Assembly (NCBI GenBank): GCA_002407725.1
Contig: DHOD01000154.1
Span: forward strand, 1-21,164
Direction: 5' to 3'
DNA: 21,164 bases
Source: Christensenella sp. UBA5399
GTDB taxonomy: Bacteria > Bacillota > Clostridia > Christensenellales > Christensenellaceae
In this document: one piece after another, positions 1 through 8,510 of the stretch
Layout: each line of letters starts with the position of its first letter
Position numbering within the stretch: the first letter of the stretch is position 1
The notes under the pieces: model-generated
What the model saw: only the letters and a program-made list of their open reading frames with translations
Told to the model about the DNA's origin: nothing
The model's database searches: none
Translations under genes and position numbers: made by a program

Positions 1-206
1 CCGGACGATTCGGGGCCGTATATCTCCACAATCCTGCCGCGCGGCACGCCGCCTACGCCCAGGGCAATGTCCAGCTCCAGGCAGCCTGTCGGAATGACGG
101 ACAAGCCCAGGTTATGGGTCGCCTCGCCCAGCTTCATTACAGCGCCTTTACCATATTGCTTTTCAATTTGCGATATCGCCATTTCCAGCGCTTTTTCTTT
201 TTCCAT
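1..206 (-). CDS. recA: Recombinase RecA, N-terminal part (cut by window start)
   Basis: RecA is the ATP-dependent strand-exchange protein of homologous recombination and the co-protease that triggers the SOS response. Reading from an ATG at 206-204, 68 codons are present. They give the N-terminal helix ([13 protein letters not shown]), then the signature [20 protein letters not shown] and [12 protein letters not shown]. The frame is cut just before the Walker A lysine, so only the first fifth of the usual roughly 350 residues is here. A GAGGG ribosome-binding site lies 8-10 nt upstream. The pgsA stop is 18 nt upstream, so recA is probably the next gene of the ftsK-rimO-pgsA transcript. I see no terminator or LexA-type operator in the gap. 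One small oddity is Cys in TGCLELD, where Ser is common. Identification is by motif and context and is firm. Confidence 0.95.
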   Translation of the reverse strand, partial: MEKEKALEMAISQIEKQYGKGAVMKLGEATHNLGLSVIPTGCLELDIALGVGGVPRGRIVEIYGPESS

Positions 207-224
207 TTCTCATACCCTCACATT

Positions 225-797
225 TCAATCTGATTCATCTTTTTTATCAATTTTTTTATCCGTTACAATTTCCGCGTTTTTCACAAAATATTCAATACAT
301 GAATATATGGACAGGGCTACGCTCACCCAGATGAGTATCAACCCCAGGTCGACCGGCACAAATGTAAACGGCCAATTGTTCAGCAGCAACAGTATGATCG
401 CCACGAATTGCACCACCGTCTTCAGCTTGCCTGACTTATCGGCGGCAATCACAACGCCTTTTGATGCCGCAGTAGACCGCAGCCCCCCGATGATCAGCTC
501 CCTCGCCACAATAATCAACACTACGACCAGGCCGATTTTTCCCCAATCCATGATGACAAGCAGGGCCGCCAACACCAACAGTTTATCGGCGATCGGGTCC
601 CACAGCTTGCCAAAATTGGATACAAGGTCATACTTGCGGGCCAAATACCCGTCCAGCCAGTCGGTGATGGCCGCTACAATAAATATTATAGCAGCAACAA
701 CGTTCCAATCCGGTATATTTGTAAAATAAATGATTACAAAAACCGGAATCAACAGAATCCGCAATAATGTCAGCACATTGGGAGCGTTCCACTTCAT
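225..797 (-). CDS. pgsA: CDP-diacylglycerol-glycerol-3-phosphate 3-phosphatidyltransferase
   Basis: PgsA transfers phosphatidyl from CDP-diacylglycerol to glycerol-3-phosphate, the committed step to phosphatidylglycerol and cardiolipin, in the cytoplasmic membrane. The 190-residue protein carries the complete CDP-alcohol phosphatidyltransferase motif: D46, D49-G50, A53-R54, G63, D67 and D71. Hydrophobic segments lie at about residues 8-28, 32-48, 73-85, 88-103, 125-140 and 147-165, and a Lys/Asp-rich tail ends the chain. Its ATG overlaps the rimO stop (ATGA at 794-797), so the two are translationally coupled. Its 3' neighbour is recA; in Bacillus and many Clostridia cinA lies between them, but here it does not. 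PgsA is preferred over phosphatidylserine or cardiolipin synthases of the same superfamily because of length and the pgsA-recA context. Confidence 0.93.
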   Translation of the reverse strand: MKWNAPNVLTLLRILLIPVFVIIYFTNIPDWNVVAAIIFIVAAITDWLDGYLARKYDLVSNFGKLWDPIADKLLVLAALLVIMDWGKIGLVVVLIIVARELIIGGLRSTAASKGVVIAADKSGKLKTVVQFVAIILLLLNNWPFTFVPVDLGLILIWVSVALSIYSCIEYFVKNAEIVTDKKIDKKDESD

Positions 798-2140
798 ATG
801 TCTGTTTCCTCTTCACTGGTGAGTTCCGCCACACAATCATACGTCCGCGCTTCCGTGATTTCCACCTGGTAATACGCGCCGGGGTTAAGCTGCCGCTCTG
901 CCTTGATCAGCACTTTCCCATCTACCTCGGGGATATGCGCGTATGAGCGCCCGTAATAATAGCCCGTCTGCTCGTCCTTGCCTTCAATCAGCACATCCAC
1001 GATCATTCCTACCCGCAACTTGTTGCGCGCAAGGGAGATTGGCGACTGTAGATTCAAGGTAGCGTCACGCCGGAATTCCTTCTCGCTCTCGTCCACCTGG
1101 TCTTCCATTTCAGCGGCAACGGTCCCCTCCTCCTGGGAATATGAAAACACGCCCAAATGGTCAAACTGCGCTTCCTTGAGCCCCTGGTTCAACATGGCGG
1201 ATTTTTTACGGTCTTCACCCGGGAAGCCTACAATCACTGTTGTCCTGATCACAAAGTCGGGCGATTTTTCACGTATGCGCCGCACGGCTTCCAGGTTGGA
1301 TTCGTATGTGTTACGCCTGCCCATCTTCTGCAATATCGTATTATCCATGTGCTGTATGGGCATGTCGATATATTTTGTGATGTTGTCATGCTTCACAAAA
1401 ACGTCCAGCAGTTCGTCCGAAATACCGTCAGGATAAAAGTACAGGGCGCGCAGCCAATGTACCCCTTTAATCTGTGCCGCACGGTCCATCAGCTCCGCCA
1501 GCCGCGGCTCCCCATAAATGTCGGTTCCGTAACGGGTAGAATCCTGCGATACCAATATAATTTCACTGTATCCTTGATCCGCAAAATGCTTGATCTCCGA
1601 CAATATGTCCTCTATTTTCCTGCTTTGGTAGGGACCGCGCACATCGGGGATCACGCAGTAGCCGCACTTGTTGTCGCAGCCTTCTGCAATTTTGACATAG
1701 GCCGTAGGCTTTGGCGTTGTTATAATGCGTTTTTCAAACTCTTCCGTCAGTGTGCGGTCGGCATACGCGGAATACCGCTCGCCGGCTGCCACCTTCTTGA
1801 TAGCGTCGCTGATGTCCTTGTAAGCCGCCGTGCCCAGGTACGCGTCGACCCGCGGAACCAGTTTGCGCAACTGCTCCTTAAACCGCTGCGGAAGGCACCC
1901 CACAACAATAATTCCTTTCAGGCTGCCAAACCGCTTTTGCTGTTCGGCCTCCAAAATGGTGTTGATGGATTCTTCCTTGGCGTCGTTGGTAAACGCACAG
2001 GTGTTGATCAGCGCGATATCCGCCTGATCCAGCTGCTGCACAAATTCATAGCCTTCGTTTGCCAGTATACCGAGCATCACTTCGGTATCGACCATGTTTT
2101 TGGCGCATCCAAGGGATATTACCCCAATTTTTATTGCCAT
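794..2140 (-). CDS. rimO: Ribosomal protein S12 methylthiotransferase RimO
   Basis: RimO is a radical-SAM enzyme with two Fe-S clusters that adds a methylthio group to an aspartate of ribosomal protein S12. The N-terminal UPF0004 domain has its three cluster cysteines in SLGCAKN (Cys12), INTCAF and VVGCLPQ. The radical-SAM triad is in EGCDNKCGYC, followed by IPDVRGPYQSR, which is typical of RimO rather than MiaB. A TRAM domain closes the chain. I place the start at the ATG at 2140 (448 aa) because a GGAG at 2150-2153 precedes it and the protein then begins MAIKIGVISLGC as in the family. The in-frame ATG at 2155 has no ribosome-binding site. The normally conserved segment after GFPGE is unusual (see findings). 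It lies 36 nt after ftsK and overlaps pgsA by 4 nt. Confidence 0.94.
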   Translation of the reverse strand: MAIKIGVISLGCAKNMVDTEVMLGILANEGYEFVQQLDQADIALINTCAFTNDAKEESINTILEAEQQKRFGSLKGIIVVGCLPQRFKEQLRKLVPRVDAYLGTAAYKDISDAIKKVAAGERYSAYADRTLTEEFEKRIITTPKPTAYVKIAEGCDNKCGYCVIPDVRGPYQSRKIEDILSEIKHFADQGYSEIILVSQDSTRYGTDIYGEPRLAELMDRAAQIKGVHWLRALYFYPDGISDELLDVFVKHDNITKYIDMPIQHMDNTILQKMGRRNTYESNLEAVRRIREKSPDFVIRTTVIVGFPGEDRKKSAMLNQGLKEAQFDHLGVFSYSQEEGTVAAEMEDQVDESEKEFRRDATLNLQSPISLARNKLRVGMIVDVLIEGKDEQTGYYYGRSYAHIPEVDGKVLIKAERQLNPGAYYQVEITEARTYDCVAELTSEEETDI

Positions 2141-2176
2141 CGCTTTATTCTCCATATATTTAAAAACATTACAAAA

Positions 2177-4552
2177 TTACTCCATATCCTCGCCGACCAA
2201 CGTGTTTAACTGTTCCCGTGTGATCAGCACCTGCCTGGGTTTGCTGCCGTCGGCCGGCGTAATGTAGCCGTGCTCCTCCATTTGGTCAATCAGCCTTGCG
2301 GCGCGCGCATACCCGATCCGCAGCCTGCGCTGCAACATCGATGTGGACGCCTGGTCATACTCCAGTATGAGCTCCAGCGCCTTGACAAACAGTTCGTCTT
2401 TCTCGTCCTGGCCCGCAATGGGCGTCGCTGCTTCCTTTGCGATATCTTCCACGACACGCGCGTCATAGTTGGGCTTCACTTCCGCTTTAAGGAAAGTGGT
2501 GACCGCTTCGACCTCCTTGTCGGAAATATAGCAGCCCTGCAGGCGTACCGGTTTGGGCATCCCCGTCGGGTAGTACAGCATATCGCCCTGTCCCAGCAAT
2601 TTCTCCGCCCCGGGCATATCCAATATCGTCCGCGAATCGATCTGTGAAGAGACCGCAAATGCAATCCGCGAAGGGATGTTGGCTTTGATAATGCCAGTGA
2701 TGACATCGACAGAAGGCCGTTGCGTCGCAATCACCAGGTGAATACCAGATGCACGTCCCAGCTGCGCAATACGGCAAATCGCGTCCTCCACCTCGCCGGG
2801 GGCGACCATCATCAGGTCGGCCAGCTCATCAATAATTACCAATATCTGCGGAAGTTTCTCCTCGCCTTCTGCAGTAATAACCTCGTTGTACTTGGCAAGA
2901 TCCTTCGCGCCTTTGTTGGCAAACATACGGTAACGCATCGTCATCTCTATGACAGCCCAGTTGATTGCCGAAGCGGCTTTTTTTGGGTCTGTCACAACAG
3001 GCACCAGCAAATGCGGAATATTGTTGAACGCATTCAGCTCAACAACTTTGGGGTCGATCATAATCATCCGCACATCTTCAGGCCCGGAATGATAGAGTAT
3101 GCTGATAATCAGCGAGTTGATGCAAACGCTTTTGCCCGATCCGGTGGCTCCCGCAATCAGCAGATGCGGCATTTTGGATATATCCGCGTACACATTGCTT
3201 CCCGCAATGTCCTTACCCAGCGCAAAAGTGATCGCGCTTTTTGCATCCCTGAATTTTTCTGACGAGAGCAGCTCCCGAAGGCCCACGGAAGACGTTTTGT
3301 TGTTGGGGATTTCAATGCCTACAACCGGCTTGCCGGGGACGGGCGCCTCGATGCGCACATCCCGCGCAGAAAGGTTCATTGCAATGTCATCGGCAAGGTT
3401 GACGATTTTTGAAACCTTCACACCCGGCGCCGGTTGCACCTCGTACCGGGTCACCACGGGCCCGTGGCTGACATTCACAACCTTGGCATTTACATTAAAG
3501 CTTTCCAGCGTACTTTCCAGAATCTCCACATTGCGCTTCAGGTCCGCAGCATGGTTTTTAGTGGATTTTGTTGGTTGCGTCAGCAGGTTCAAAGGCGGTT
3601 TTACATACTTGGACGCGCCTTTTTTATCCCGCTTGCTGACCGTAGGAATCGGCTTGGTCTGCCGTGATTTATCAATATCCTGAATATTGTTTGCCGCAGC
3701 CGGGATATCAATCCTGCGACGCCCTTTTGCCTCCGGCTTTGCTTCGTCGTCAAACTGGATGTCCGTATCGGAGAAGACTTTCCTATACTGCTGCGGATCA
3801 TATTCTTCCGCATATTCGTCCTCTTCTTCCACATGCATTTTTTCGTACAGCTCATTCATGGAATTGTCGAAGGATTGTATTTTCATATCAAATTGTTCTT
3901 CGGCTTCCTTTTCGCGGACTTCATCTTCCTCCAGCTCAAGGTTTTCAATATACAGCCGTTTTTGTTCACGCTTTTCATCCGCGCGCTGCTTATATTCATC
4001 ATACGATGTTTTGACCACATAGCCAATCTGTTTGCCTACTTGTTTCAGTGAAAGATTGGTCAGTGCAATGATACAGGCGACAATGCCGATGATACAAATG
4101 ATCACACTGCCCGCAAAACCTGTCGCGGCATACGTCCAGTACGTCAGCAACGCCCCCAGCACGCCGCCGCCAGACATGTCCGCCGCGCCGACGTCGTAGG
4201 AACTGGTAATAAAGGACGCATAGCTGCCCCCATCGACATAAATACTGCGGATCACGCTTAAATGGACAATGGAAAACACAAAAAAAACAGCGAGTGCAAG
4301 CAATGTGAGCTTACCGGGATTGGTTGTCTTGGCACGCGCGATAATGATGAGAACGCCAACAATGGCAAGTAAAATAGGTACAATATAGCCGAGCACGCCA
4401 AAAACACCAAAAATAAAACTTTTGACAAAATTACCAAACAAACTATCGATATTCAAATAAACGGTGATCGCAAGAAATGCGGCAAAACCAACAACAATAA
4501 TCCCCACTATTTCATTGCGTTTACTGTCTTTTTTCTTCTTTTTACGCGCCAT
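2177..4552 (-). CDS. ftsK: DNA translocase FtsK/SpoIIIE
   Basis: FtsK/SpoIIIE is a membrane-anchored hexameric motor that pumps chromosomal DNA through the closing septum. The 791-residue protein opens with a basic stretch (MARKKKKKD). Four membrane segments follow (about 15-37, 50-72, 82-103 and 133-165), then a charged linker rich in Glu and Lys (about 185-320). The motor domain has Walker A GATGSGKS at 468-475 (Lys474) and Walker B VIIDELADL (Asp575, Glu576), followed by ATQRPSVDVITG. A C-terminal winged-helix gamma domain (about 720-790) would read orientation sequences. The start is the ATG at 4552; a TTG directly before it is less likely. The sequence does not tell a vegetative FtsK from a sporulation SpoIIIE. 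A promoter at 4589-4617 drives it, and rimO, pgsA and recA follow. Confidence 0.94.
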   Translation of the reverse strand: MARKKKKKDSKRNEIVGIIVVGFAAFLAITVYLNIDSLFGNFVKSFIFGVFGVLGYIVPILLAIVGVLIIIARAKTTNPGKLTLLALAVFFVFSIVHLSVIRSIYVDGGSYASFITSSYDVGAADMSGGGVLGALLTYWTYAATGFAGSVIICIIGIVACIIALTNLSLKQVGKQIGYVVKTSYDEYKQRADEKREQKRLYIENLELEEDEVREKEAEEQFDMKIQSFDNSMNELYEKMHVEEEDEYAEEYDPQQYRKVFSDTDIQFDDEAKPEAKGRRRIDIPAAANNIQDIDKSRQTKPIPTVSKRDKKGASKYVKPPLNLLTQPTKSTKNHAADLKRNVEILESTLESFNVNAKVVNVSHGPVVTRYEVQPAPGVKVSKIVNLADDIAMNLSARDVRIEAPVPGKPVVGIEIPNNKTSSVGLRELLSSEKFRDAKSAITFALGKDIAGSNVYADISKMPHLLIAGATGSGKSVCINSLIISILYHSGPEDVRMIMIDPKVVELNAFNNIPHLLVPVVTDPKKAASAINWAVIEMTMRYRMFANKGAKDLAKYNEVITAEGEEKLPQILVIIDELADLMMVAPGEVEDAICRIAQLGRASGIHLVIATQRPSVDVITGIIKANIPSRIAFAVSSQIDSRTILDMPGAEKLLGQGDMLYYPTGMPKPVRLQGCYISDKEVEAVTTFLKAEVKPNYDARVVEDIAKEAATPIAGQDEKDELFVKALELILEYDQASTSMLQRRLRIGYARAARLIDQMEEHGYITPADGSKPRQVLITREQLNTLVGEDME

Positions 4553-4588
4553 CAATTTCCCCGTTCAGGTATAATCTCATACAAAGTT

Positions 4589-4617
4589 ATTATAGCATCA
4601 TATCAGAACGTTTTCAA
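4589..4617 (-). promoter_or_regulatory. Sigma-A type promoter for ftsK-rimO-pgsA-recA
   Basis: On the minus strand a -35 box TTGAAA (4612-4617) and a -10 box TATAAT (4589-4594) are separated by exactly 17 nt. This is 11 of 12 consensus positions. Transcription would start near 4582, leaving about 30 nt before the ftsK ATG. It lies between the dUTPase stop (4630) and ftsK, where no other gene is present. Confidence 0.85.
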
Positions 4618-4629
4618 ACACTGCAATAC

Positions 4630-4986
4630 TTATAGTTCATACCCTTTTTTCTGCGAAAGCCCTTTTTGGCGGTTGAAATTTTCTTTGTTTTTTTCAATAT
4701 AACGGGCGTGTAGTTCCGTCGCATCCATGCCGGTCTTGATGCACATGCTCACCAAAAAATGCAGAAGGTCGACAAGCTCTTCCTTTACCGCAGCATGATC
4801 GACTTGCTTTGGGTTCTTCCACCATTTAAAATTCACTTCGTCAATCAACTCGGCAAGCTCCGACATCATTGCCAGGGTCTCCTTCTGTATCCATTCCTCC
4901 ATGGAGATCCCCTGCAGGTTTCGCTTCTCAATAATCTCCGTATCAAACCTGCCCTGGTATTCAAATATTGCTTCCAGTTTATCCAT
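4630..4986 (-). CDS. Dimeric dUTP diphosphatase (all-alpha, MazG-like)
   Basis: The 118-residue protein resembles the dimeric dUTPase family (dUTPase_2), all-helical NTP pyrophosphatases that hydrolyse dUTP to dUMP and pyrophosphate. They keep uracil out of DNA and feed thymidylate synthesis. The metal-binding pattern is visible as E43-x2-E46 (SELAELIDEV) and E69-x3-D73 (KEELVDLLHFLVSM). The family-typical FKWWKNPK and EKNKENFNRQ stretches are also present. The start is the ATG at 4986, which has GGAG upstream. It follows the M16 peptidase stop by only 2 nt, so the two genes share a transcript. It is unrelated to the trimeric Dut fold. The substrate could be a different dNTP within the MazG-like superfamily, so I call dUTPase with good but not full confidence. 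Confidence 0.8.
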   Translation of the reverse strand: MDKLEAIFEYQGRFDTEIIEKRNLQGISMEEWIQKETLAMMSELAELIDEVNFKWWKNPKQVDHAAVKEELVDLLHFLVSMCIKTGMDATELHARYIEKNKENFNRQKGLSQKKGYEL

Positions 4987-4988
4987 GA

Positions 4989-6257
4989 TCAATCTCCAAA
5001 CGTCGTGTTTTTTAACGCGGATGCATCGTTGATTTTCCCAACATAAGTCGCGGTAATCTTGTCCGGTGCAATCACCTCTTCAATCGCGCGCCCGACATCG
5101 TCAAATGTCGTATCATCAACCATTTTTATTACTTCTTCATCGGTGTATACCCTGCCCGTCAGCACCATGGCTTTACCAATGGAATTCATCTTGGCAGACG
5201 TACTCTCAAGCGACAGTATCAAATTGCCCTTTAGCTGTGCTTTGCTCTGTTCAAATTCGGTTGTGGTCACGCCTTTTTGAGCAATCATGCGCAGTTCTTC
5301 CACCATGGTATCGGCAACAGCCTGCACATTTTGCGCAGTTGTCCCCGCGTACAGCGAGAACATGCCCGTATCGCGGTACATGACCGGGTGGGAATAAACA
5401 GAGTACGCCATACCCATTTCTTCACGGATCTTCTGAAACAGGCGCGAACTCATGGAACCGCCTATAATGTTATTCAATACATGGAGTGCGTAACGGTTTT
5501 TGTTTTTGACATCGTATGACGGCATCGCCATACACACATGAACCTGTTCAATGTCTTTTTTCGCGGTGTCAAAACCTTTTATGTTTTTAAAATTGCTGCA
5601 ATCGGCAACTTCTATGTTGTTTTTTCTGCTGTGGCCCACAGACAAATATTTGTTGAGGCAATCGGTAAGCTTTCCTTCATCAAAGTTTCCAGCAACGGAA
5701 ACCACAATATTTTCCGCTGTATAGTGGTGATCCATGTATCCTGTAAGGTTGTCCCGCATAAACCCCTTGATGTTTTCCGGCGGGCCGAGGATCGTCTTCT
5801 CCAACGAACAACCTTTGAAGAATGTACTGGATATAAGATCCATCGCCACATCCTCCGGCGTATCGTTGCTCATGGCAATCTCTTCCAGCACAACGCCCTT
5901 TTCCTTCTCCAGTTCCGTCGGGTCAAGCGTTGCATGGCAAAAAAGATCCGTGAGGATTTCCATCCCCTCTTCAATTTTTTCATCGATTGTTTTGATGTAA
6001 TAGCATGTCGCTTCCTTTGACGTGAAAGCATTGATCTGGCCGCCGATGTTGTCTACGTCAACGGCAATCTGCTTTGCGGAACGTTTATCCGTGCCTTTAA
6101 AAAGCATATGCTCGATCAGATGCGAAATGCCGTTTTCCGCAGGTGTTTCGGTGATGGAGCCTGCCCCCACCCAAATGCCCATCGTAACGGAATGGAAGTT
6201 CCCAAGCTGCTCCCCAACCAGAGTAACACCACTTTCCAGCTTTTTGTTTATCAACAT
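4989..6257 (-). CDS. M16 family zinc metallopeptidase (MlpA/YmxG, processing-peptidase type)
   Basis: This is a 422-residue single-unit M16B peptidase related to the beta subunit of mitochondrial processing peptidase and to Bacillus MlpA (YmxG). The inverted zinc motif HxxEH is intact at residues 46-50 (SHLIEHMLFKGT). The third ligand is probably Glu126 in GVVLEEIAMSNDTPED, at the usual distance. The C-terminal half carries the substrate-binding repeat (GGSMSSRLFQKIREEMGMAYSV, residues about 260-282). No signal peptide is seen, so it is cytosolic. Its position just after pnp is the standard one in Bacillota. An AAAGGTGAT ribosome-binding site precedes the ATG. The pnp terminator lies upstream, so it needs read-through or its own promoter, and I see none that is convincing. 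Its cellular substrate is unknown. Confidence 0.9.
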   Translation of the reverse strand: MLINKKLESGVTLVGEQLGNFHSVTMGIWVGAGSITETPAENGISHLIEHMLFKGTDKRSAKQIAVDVDNIGGQINAFTSKEATCYYIKTIDEKIEEGMEILTDLFCHATLDPTELEKEKGVVLEEIAMSNDTPEDVAMDLISSTFFKGCSLEKTILGPPENIKGFMRDNLTGYMDHHYTAENIVVSVAGNFDEGKLTDCLNKYLSVGHSRKNNIEVADCSNFKNIKGFDTAKKDIEQVHVCMAMPSYDVKNKNRYALHVLNNIIGGSMSSRLFQKIREEMGMAYSVYSHPVMYRDTGMFSLYAGTTAQNVQAVADTMVEELRMIAQKGVTTTEFEQSKAQLKGNLILSLESTSAKMNSIGKAMVLTGRVYTDEEVIKMVDDTTFDDVGRAIEEVIAPDKITATYVGKINDASALKNTTFGD

Positions 6258-6300
6258 AATATCACCTTTTTAAGTTTTTCTATCAGCAGTTAGTATTACC

Positions 6301-6330
6301 TGCAAAAAGAACCGGCACGGGCCGGCCCTT
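6301..6330 (-). terminator. Intrinsic terminator after pnp
   Basis: On the minus strand a 10-bp GC-rich stem (AAGGGCCGGC with GCCGGTTCTT, two G-U pairs) encloses the loop CCGT at 6307-6330 and runs straight into a T tract (TTCTTTTTG). It begins about 27 nt after the pnp stop codon and separates pnp from the M16 peptidase gene. Confidence 0.88.
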
Positions 6331-6356
6331 TTCGCTTATTTAATAGAAATTTGTAC

Positions 6357-8450
6357 TCAGTCTTCGCTCTTCTCGGGGATCAATCCCTTGTGTGTCAGGT
6401 TGATCCTGCCCTGCTTGTCAATCTCGATCACCTTGACCAGCAAGTCGTCGCCGACATTGCACACGTCCTCAACCGTTTTGACATACTCATTGGACAGGTT
6501 GGATATCCTGCACATGCCTTCTTTGCCGGGCGCAAGCTCTACAAAAGCGCCAAAGTTCATGATGCGCGTCACCTTGCCAAGGAATACTTCCCCAACCTTT
6601 ACATCCTTTACAATCGTCTCAATAATTTTTTTGGCTTTGGCAGATGCCTCGGCGTCGGCAGTAATGATTGCGACACGGCCGTCATCTTCGATATCGATCT
6701 TAACGCCGGTATCTTCAATGATCTTATTGATGACCTTTCCGCCCGCCCCAATGACTTCCCTGATCTTATCAGGATCAATCATAAACTGTGTGATCTTGGG
6801 TGCATACGGCGAGAGTTCCTCGCGTGGCGCAGCAAGCGCCTCGTTCATTTTATCAAGGATAAACAGCCGTCCACGAAGCGCCTGCGCAAGCGCGCGCTCC
6901 AGTATCTCTTTGTCGATCCCCTTGATTTTGATGTCCATCTGGATGGCAGTGATGCCTTCGGCTGTTCCCGCAACTTTGAAGTCCATATCGCCTATAAAGT
7001 CCTCAAGCCCCTGGATGTCCGTCAGCACAACCACTTTGCCGTCCTGCTTGATCAGTCCCATAGCACATCCGGCAACGGGCGCTTTAAGCGGCACGCCTGC
7101 ATCCATCAACGCAAGCGAGCTGGAGCAAACGCTGGCCTGCGACGTCGATCCGTTGGAACTGATGACCTCGGATACGGAGCGGATTGCATAGGGAAAGTCT
7201 TCTTCACTGGGCAATACCGGCTCCAGCGCCCTTGATGCAAGCGCACCATGCCCAATCTCGCGACGCGAGGTCGAACGCATCATCTTTGCTTCGCCTGTCG
7301 AATATGGCGGCATATTATAGTGGTGCATATAACGCTTAAACGTATCTTCCGATATACCATCCAGGTTCTGGCCTTCACGCAGGGACCCAAGCGTAACAAT
7401 GTTGATTGCCTGCGTAAGCCCGCGGGTGAACACAGCGCTGCCATGCGCACGCGGCAGTACGCTGGTCTCGCACCAGATCGGCCGGATTTCTTCATACTTC
7501 CTGCCGTCGGGACGGGTTTCCTTATTGACAATTTTGTCACGAATCACTTCTTTTGTCATATTGTAAAGCACGTTGCCGATATGCAGTTCGCTATCGGGGA
7601 ATTGCTCGGCAAAATGTTCTTTGATCTCGGCACTTACCTGATCCTGGCGCTGCTCACGCTCTGTGCGGTCAAATGTATCGACGCTCCAAACCACCTTATC
7701 GGCAGCGTACTCGCGAACCGCTTTTTCAATTTCTTCGGGAATGGTATATACTTCAATTTCTTTTTCCGGCTTGCCGATCTCCTGTTTGATATTCTCAATA
7801 AACGCACAGATTTTTTTGATTTCCTCATGCGCAAACAGGATCGCATCCAGCATCTCCTGTTCAGATATTTCACTTGCGCCCGCTTCCACCATCATAACGG
7901 CATCTTTTGTGCCGGAAACCGTCAAGTGCAGCCTGCTCTGTTCCATCTGCGCAAGGTCAGGGTTGATGACATACTCACCGTCCACCAGCCCGACGATTAC
8001 AGAACCGGTCGGCCCCGCAAAAGGGATCCCCGATATGCTGAGCGCAGCTGACGAACCGATCATCGCATATACCTCGGGCGGAATATCTGTATCCACCGAC
8101 AGCACCGTTGCCACAACCTGTACATCGTTGAAATATCCTTTGGGAAACAGCGGCCTGATTGGGCGGTCGATCAGCCGGGAAGCCAGCACCGCTTTTTCAG
8201 AAGGACGCCCTTCCCGCTTAATAAACCCACCGGGAATTTTCCCGACAGAATACATTTTTTCTTCAAACTCAACGCTCAGGGGGAAGAAATCGATCCCCGA
8301 CCTCTGGTATTTGGACGCGGTAGCAGTCACCATCACAATGGTGTCGCCGCAGCGCACCCAAACCGCGCCGTCTGCCTGAAAGGCGTACTTACCGCTCTCC
8401 ACTGTGAGAGTCCGGCCGCCCAGCTCCATCTCATAAACATTATTTTGCAT
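6357..8450 (-). CDS. pnp: Polyribonucleotide nucleotidyltransferase (PNPase)
   Basis: PNPase degrades RNA 3' to 5' by phosphorolysis and is a trimeric core enzyme of mRNA turnover. The 697 residues show the standard order. A first RNase PH domain (about 1-215) and a helical linker lead to a second RNase PH domain with the catalytic aspartates of EDFIGDMDFKVAG (Asp484 and Asp490, matching E. coli Asp486 and Asp492). A KH domain follows (VIGAGGKVINKI, about 550-610), then an S1 domain (VGEVFLGKVTRIMNFGAFVE onwards, about 618-690). An AAGGAG ribosome-binding site precedes the ATG by 7 nt. The gene follows rpsO as in most bacteria. A small hairpin sits in the 98-nt gap, and a strong terminator follows the gene. 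Confidence 0.98.
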   Translation of the reverse strand: MQNNVYEMELGGRTLTVESGKYAFQADGAVWVRCGDTIVMVTATASKYQRSGIDFFPLSVEFEEKMYSVGKIPGGFIKREGRPSEKAVLASRLIDRPIRPLFPKGYFNDVQVVATVLSVDTDIPPEVYAMIGSSAALSISGIPFAGPTGSVIVGLVDGEYVINPDLAQMEQSRLHLTVSGTKDAVMMVEAGASEISEQEMLDAILFAHEEIKKICAFIENIKQEIGKPEKEIEVYTIPEEIEKAVREYAADKVVWSVDTFDRTEREQRQDQVSAEIKEHFAEQFPDSELHIGNVLYNMTKEVIRDKIVNKETRPDGRKYEEIRPIWCETSVLPRAHGSAVFTRGLTQAINIVTLGSLREGQNLDGISEDTFKRYMHHYNMPPYSTGEAKMMRSTSRREIGHGALASRALEPVLPSEEDFPYAIRSVSEVISSNGSTSQASVCSSSLALMDAGVPLKAPVAGCAMGLIKQDGKVVVLTDIQGLEDFIGDMDFKVAGTAEGITAIQMDIKIKGIDKEILERALAQALRGRLFILDKMNEALAAPREELSPYAPKITQFMIDPDKIREVIGAGGKVINKIIEDTGVKIDIEDDGRVAIITADAEASAKAKKIIETIVKDVKVGEVFLGKVTRIMNFGAFVELAPGKEGMCRISNLSNEYVKTVEDVCNVGDDLLVKVIEIDKQGRINLTHKGLIPEKSED

Positions 8451-8486
8451 TACATTCTCCTTAAATTATTCTCCACATCACACCCA

Positions 8487-8503
8487 CGCGGCACAATTCC
8501 GCG
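8487..8503 (-). promoter_or_regulatory. Small hairpin in pnp leader
   Basis: Between the rpsO terminator and pnp the minus strand carries CGCGG-AATTGTG-CCGCG, a 5-bp perfect stem extendable by one G-U pair. It lies about 36 nt before the pnp start and has no T tract, so it is not a terminator. Leader hairpins upstream of pnp are processed in E. coli as part of PNPase autocontrol. A similar role here is only a guess. Confidence 0.35.
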
Positions 8504-8510
8504 CTATTTC

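Noticed and set aside
225..280. Possible separate recA promoter in the 3' end of pgsA (TTGTAA-N16-TAAAAA)
   Set aside because: Only about 8 of 12 consensus positions in a very A-rich coding tail. Chance match is likely.
1160..1225. Frameshift in rimO
   Set aside because: Neither alternative frame restores the conserved TEEDF segment, and spacing to the next conserved block is unchanged.
1157..2209. Long plus-strand open frame (350 codons) opposite rimO
   Set aside because: It runs antisense to RimO and past its start, with no domain, no family resemblance and no ribosome-binding site of note.
4607..4622. Possible LexA/SOS box at the ftsK -35 region (GAAAACGTTC)
   Set aside because: It does not keep the GAAC-N4-GTTC spacing of the Gram-positive LexA site and is not a true palindrome over the needed length.
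6351..8051. Several plus-strand open frames opposite pnp
   Set aside because: All mirror PNPase codons on the other strand. None has a recognisable protein signature.
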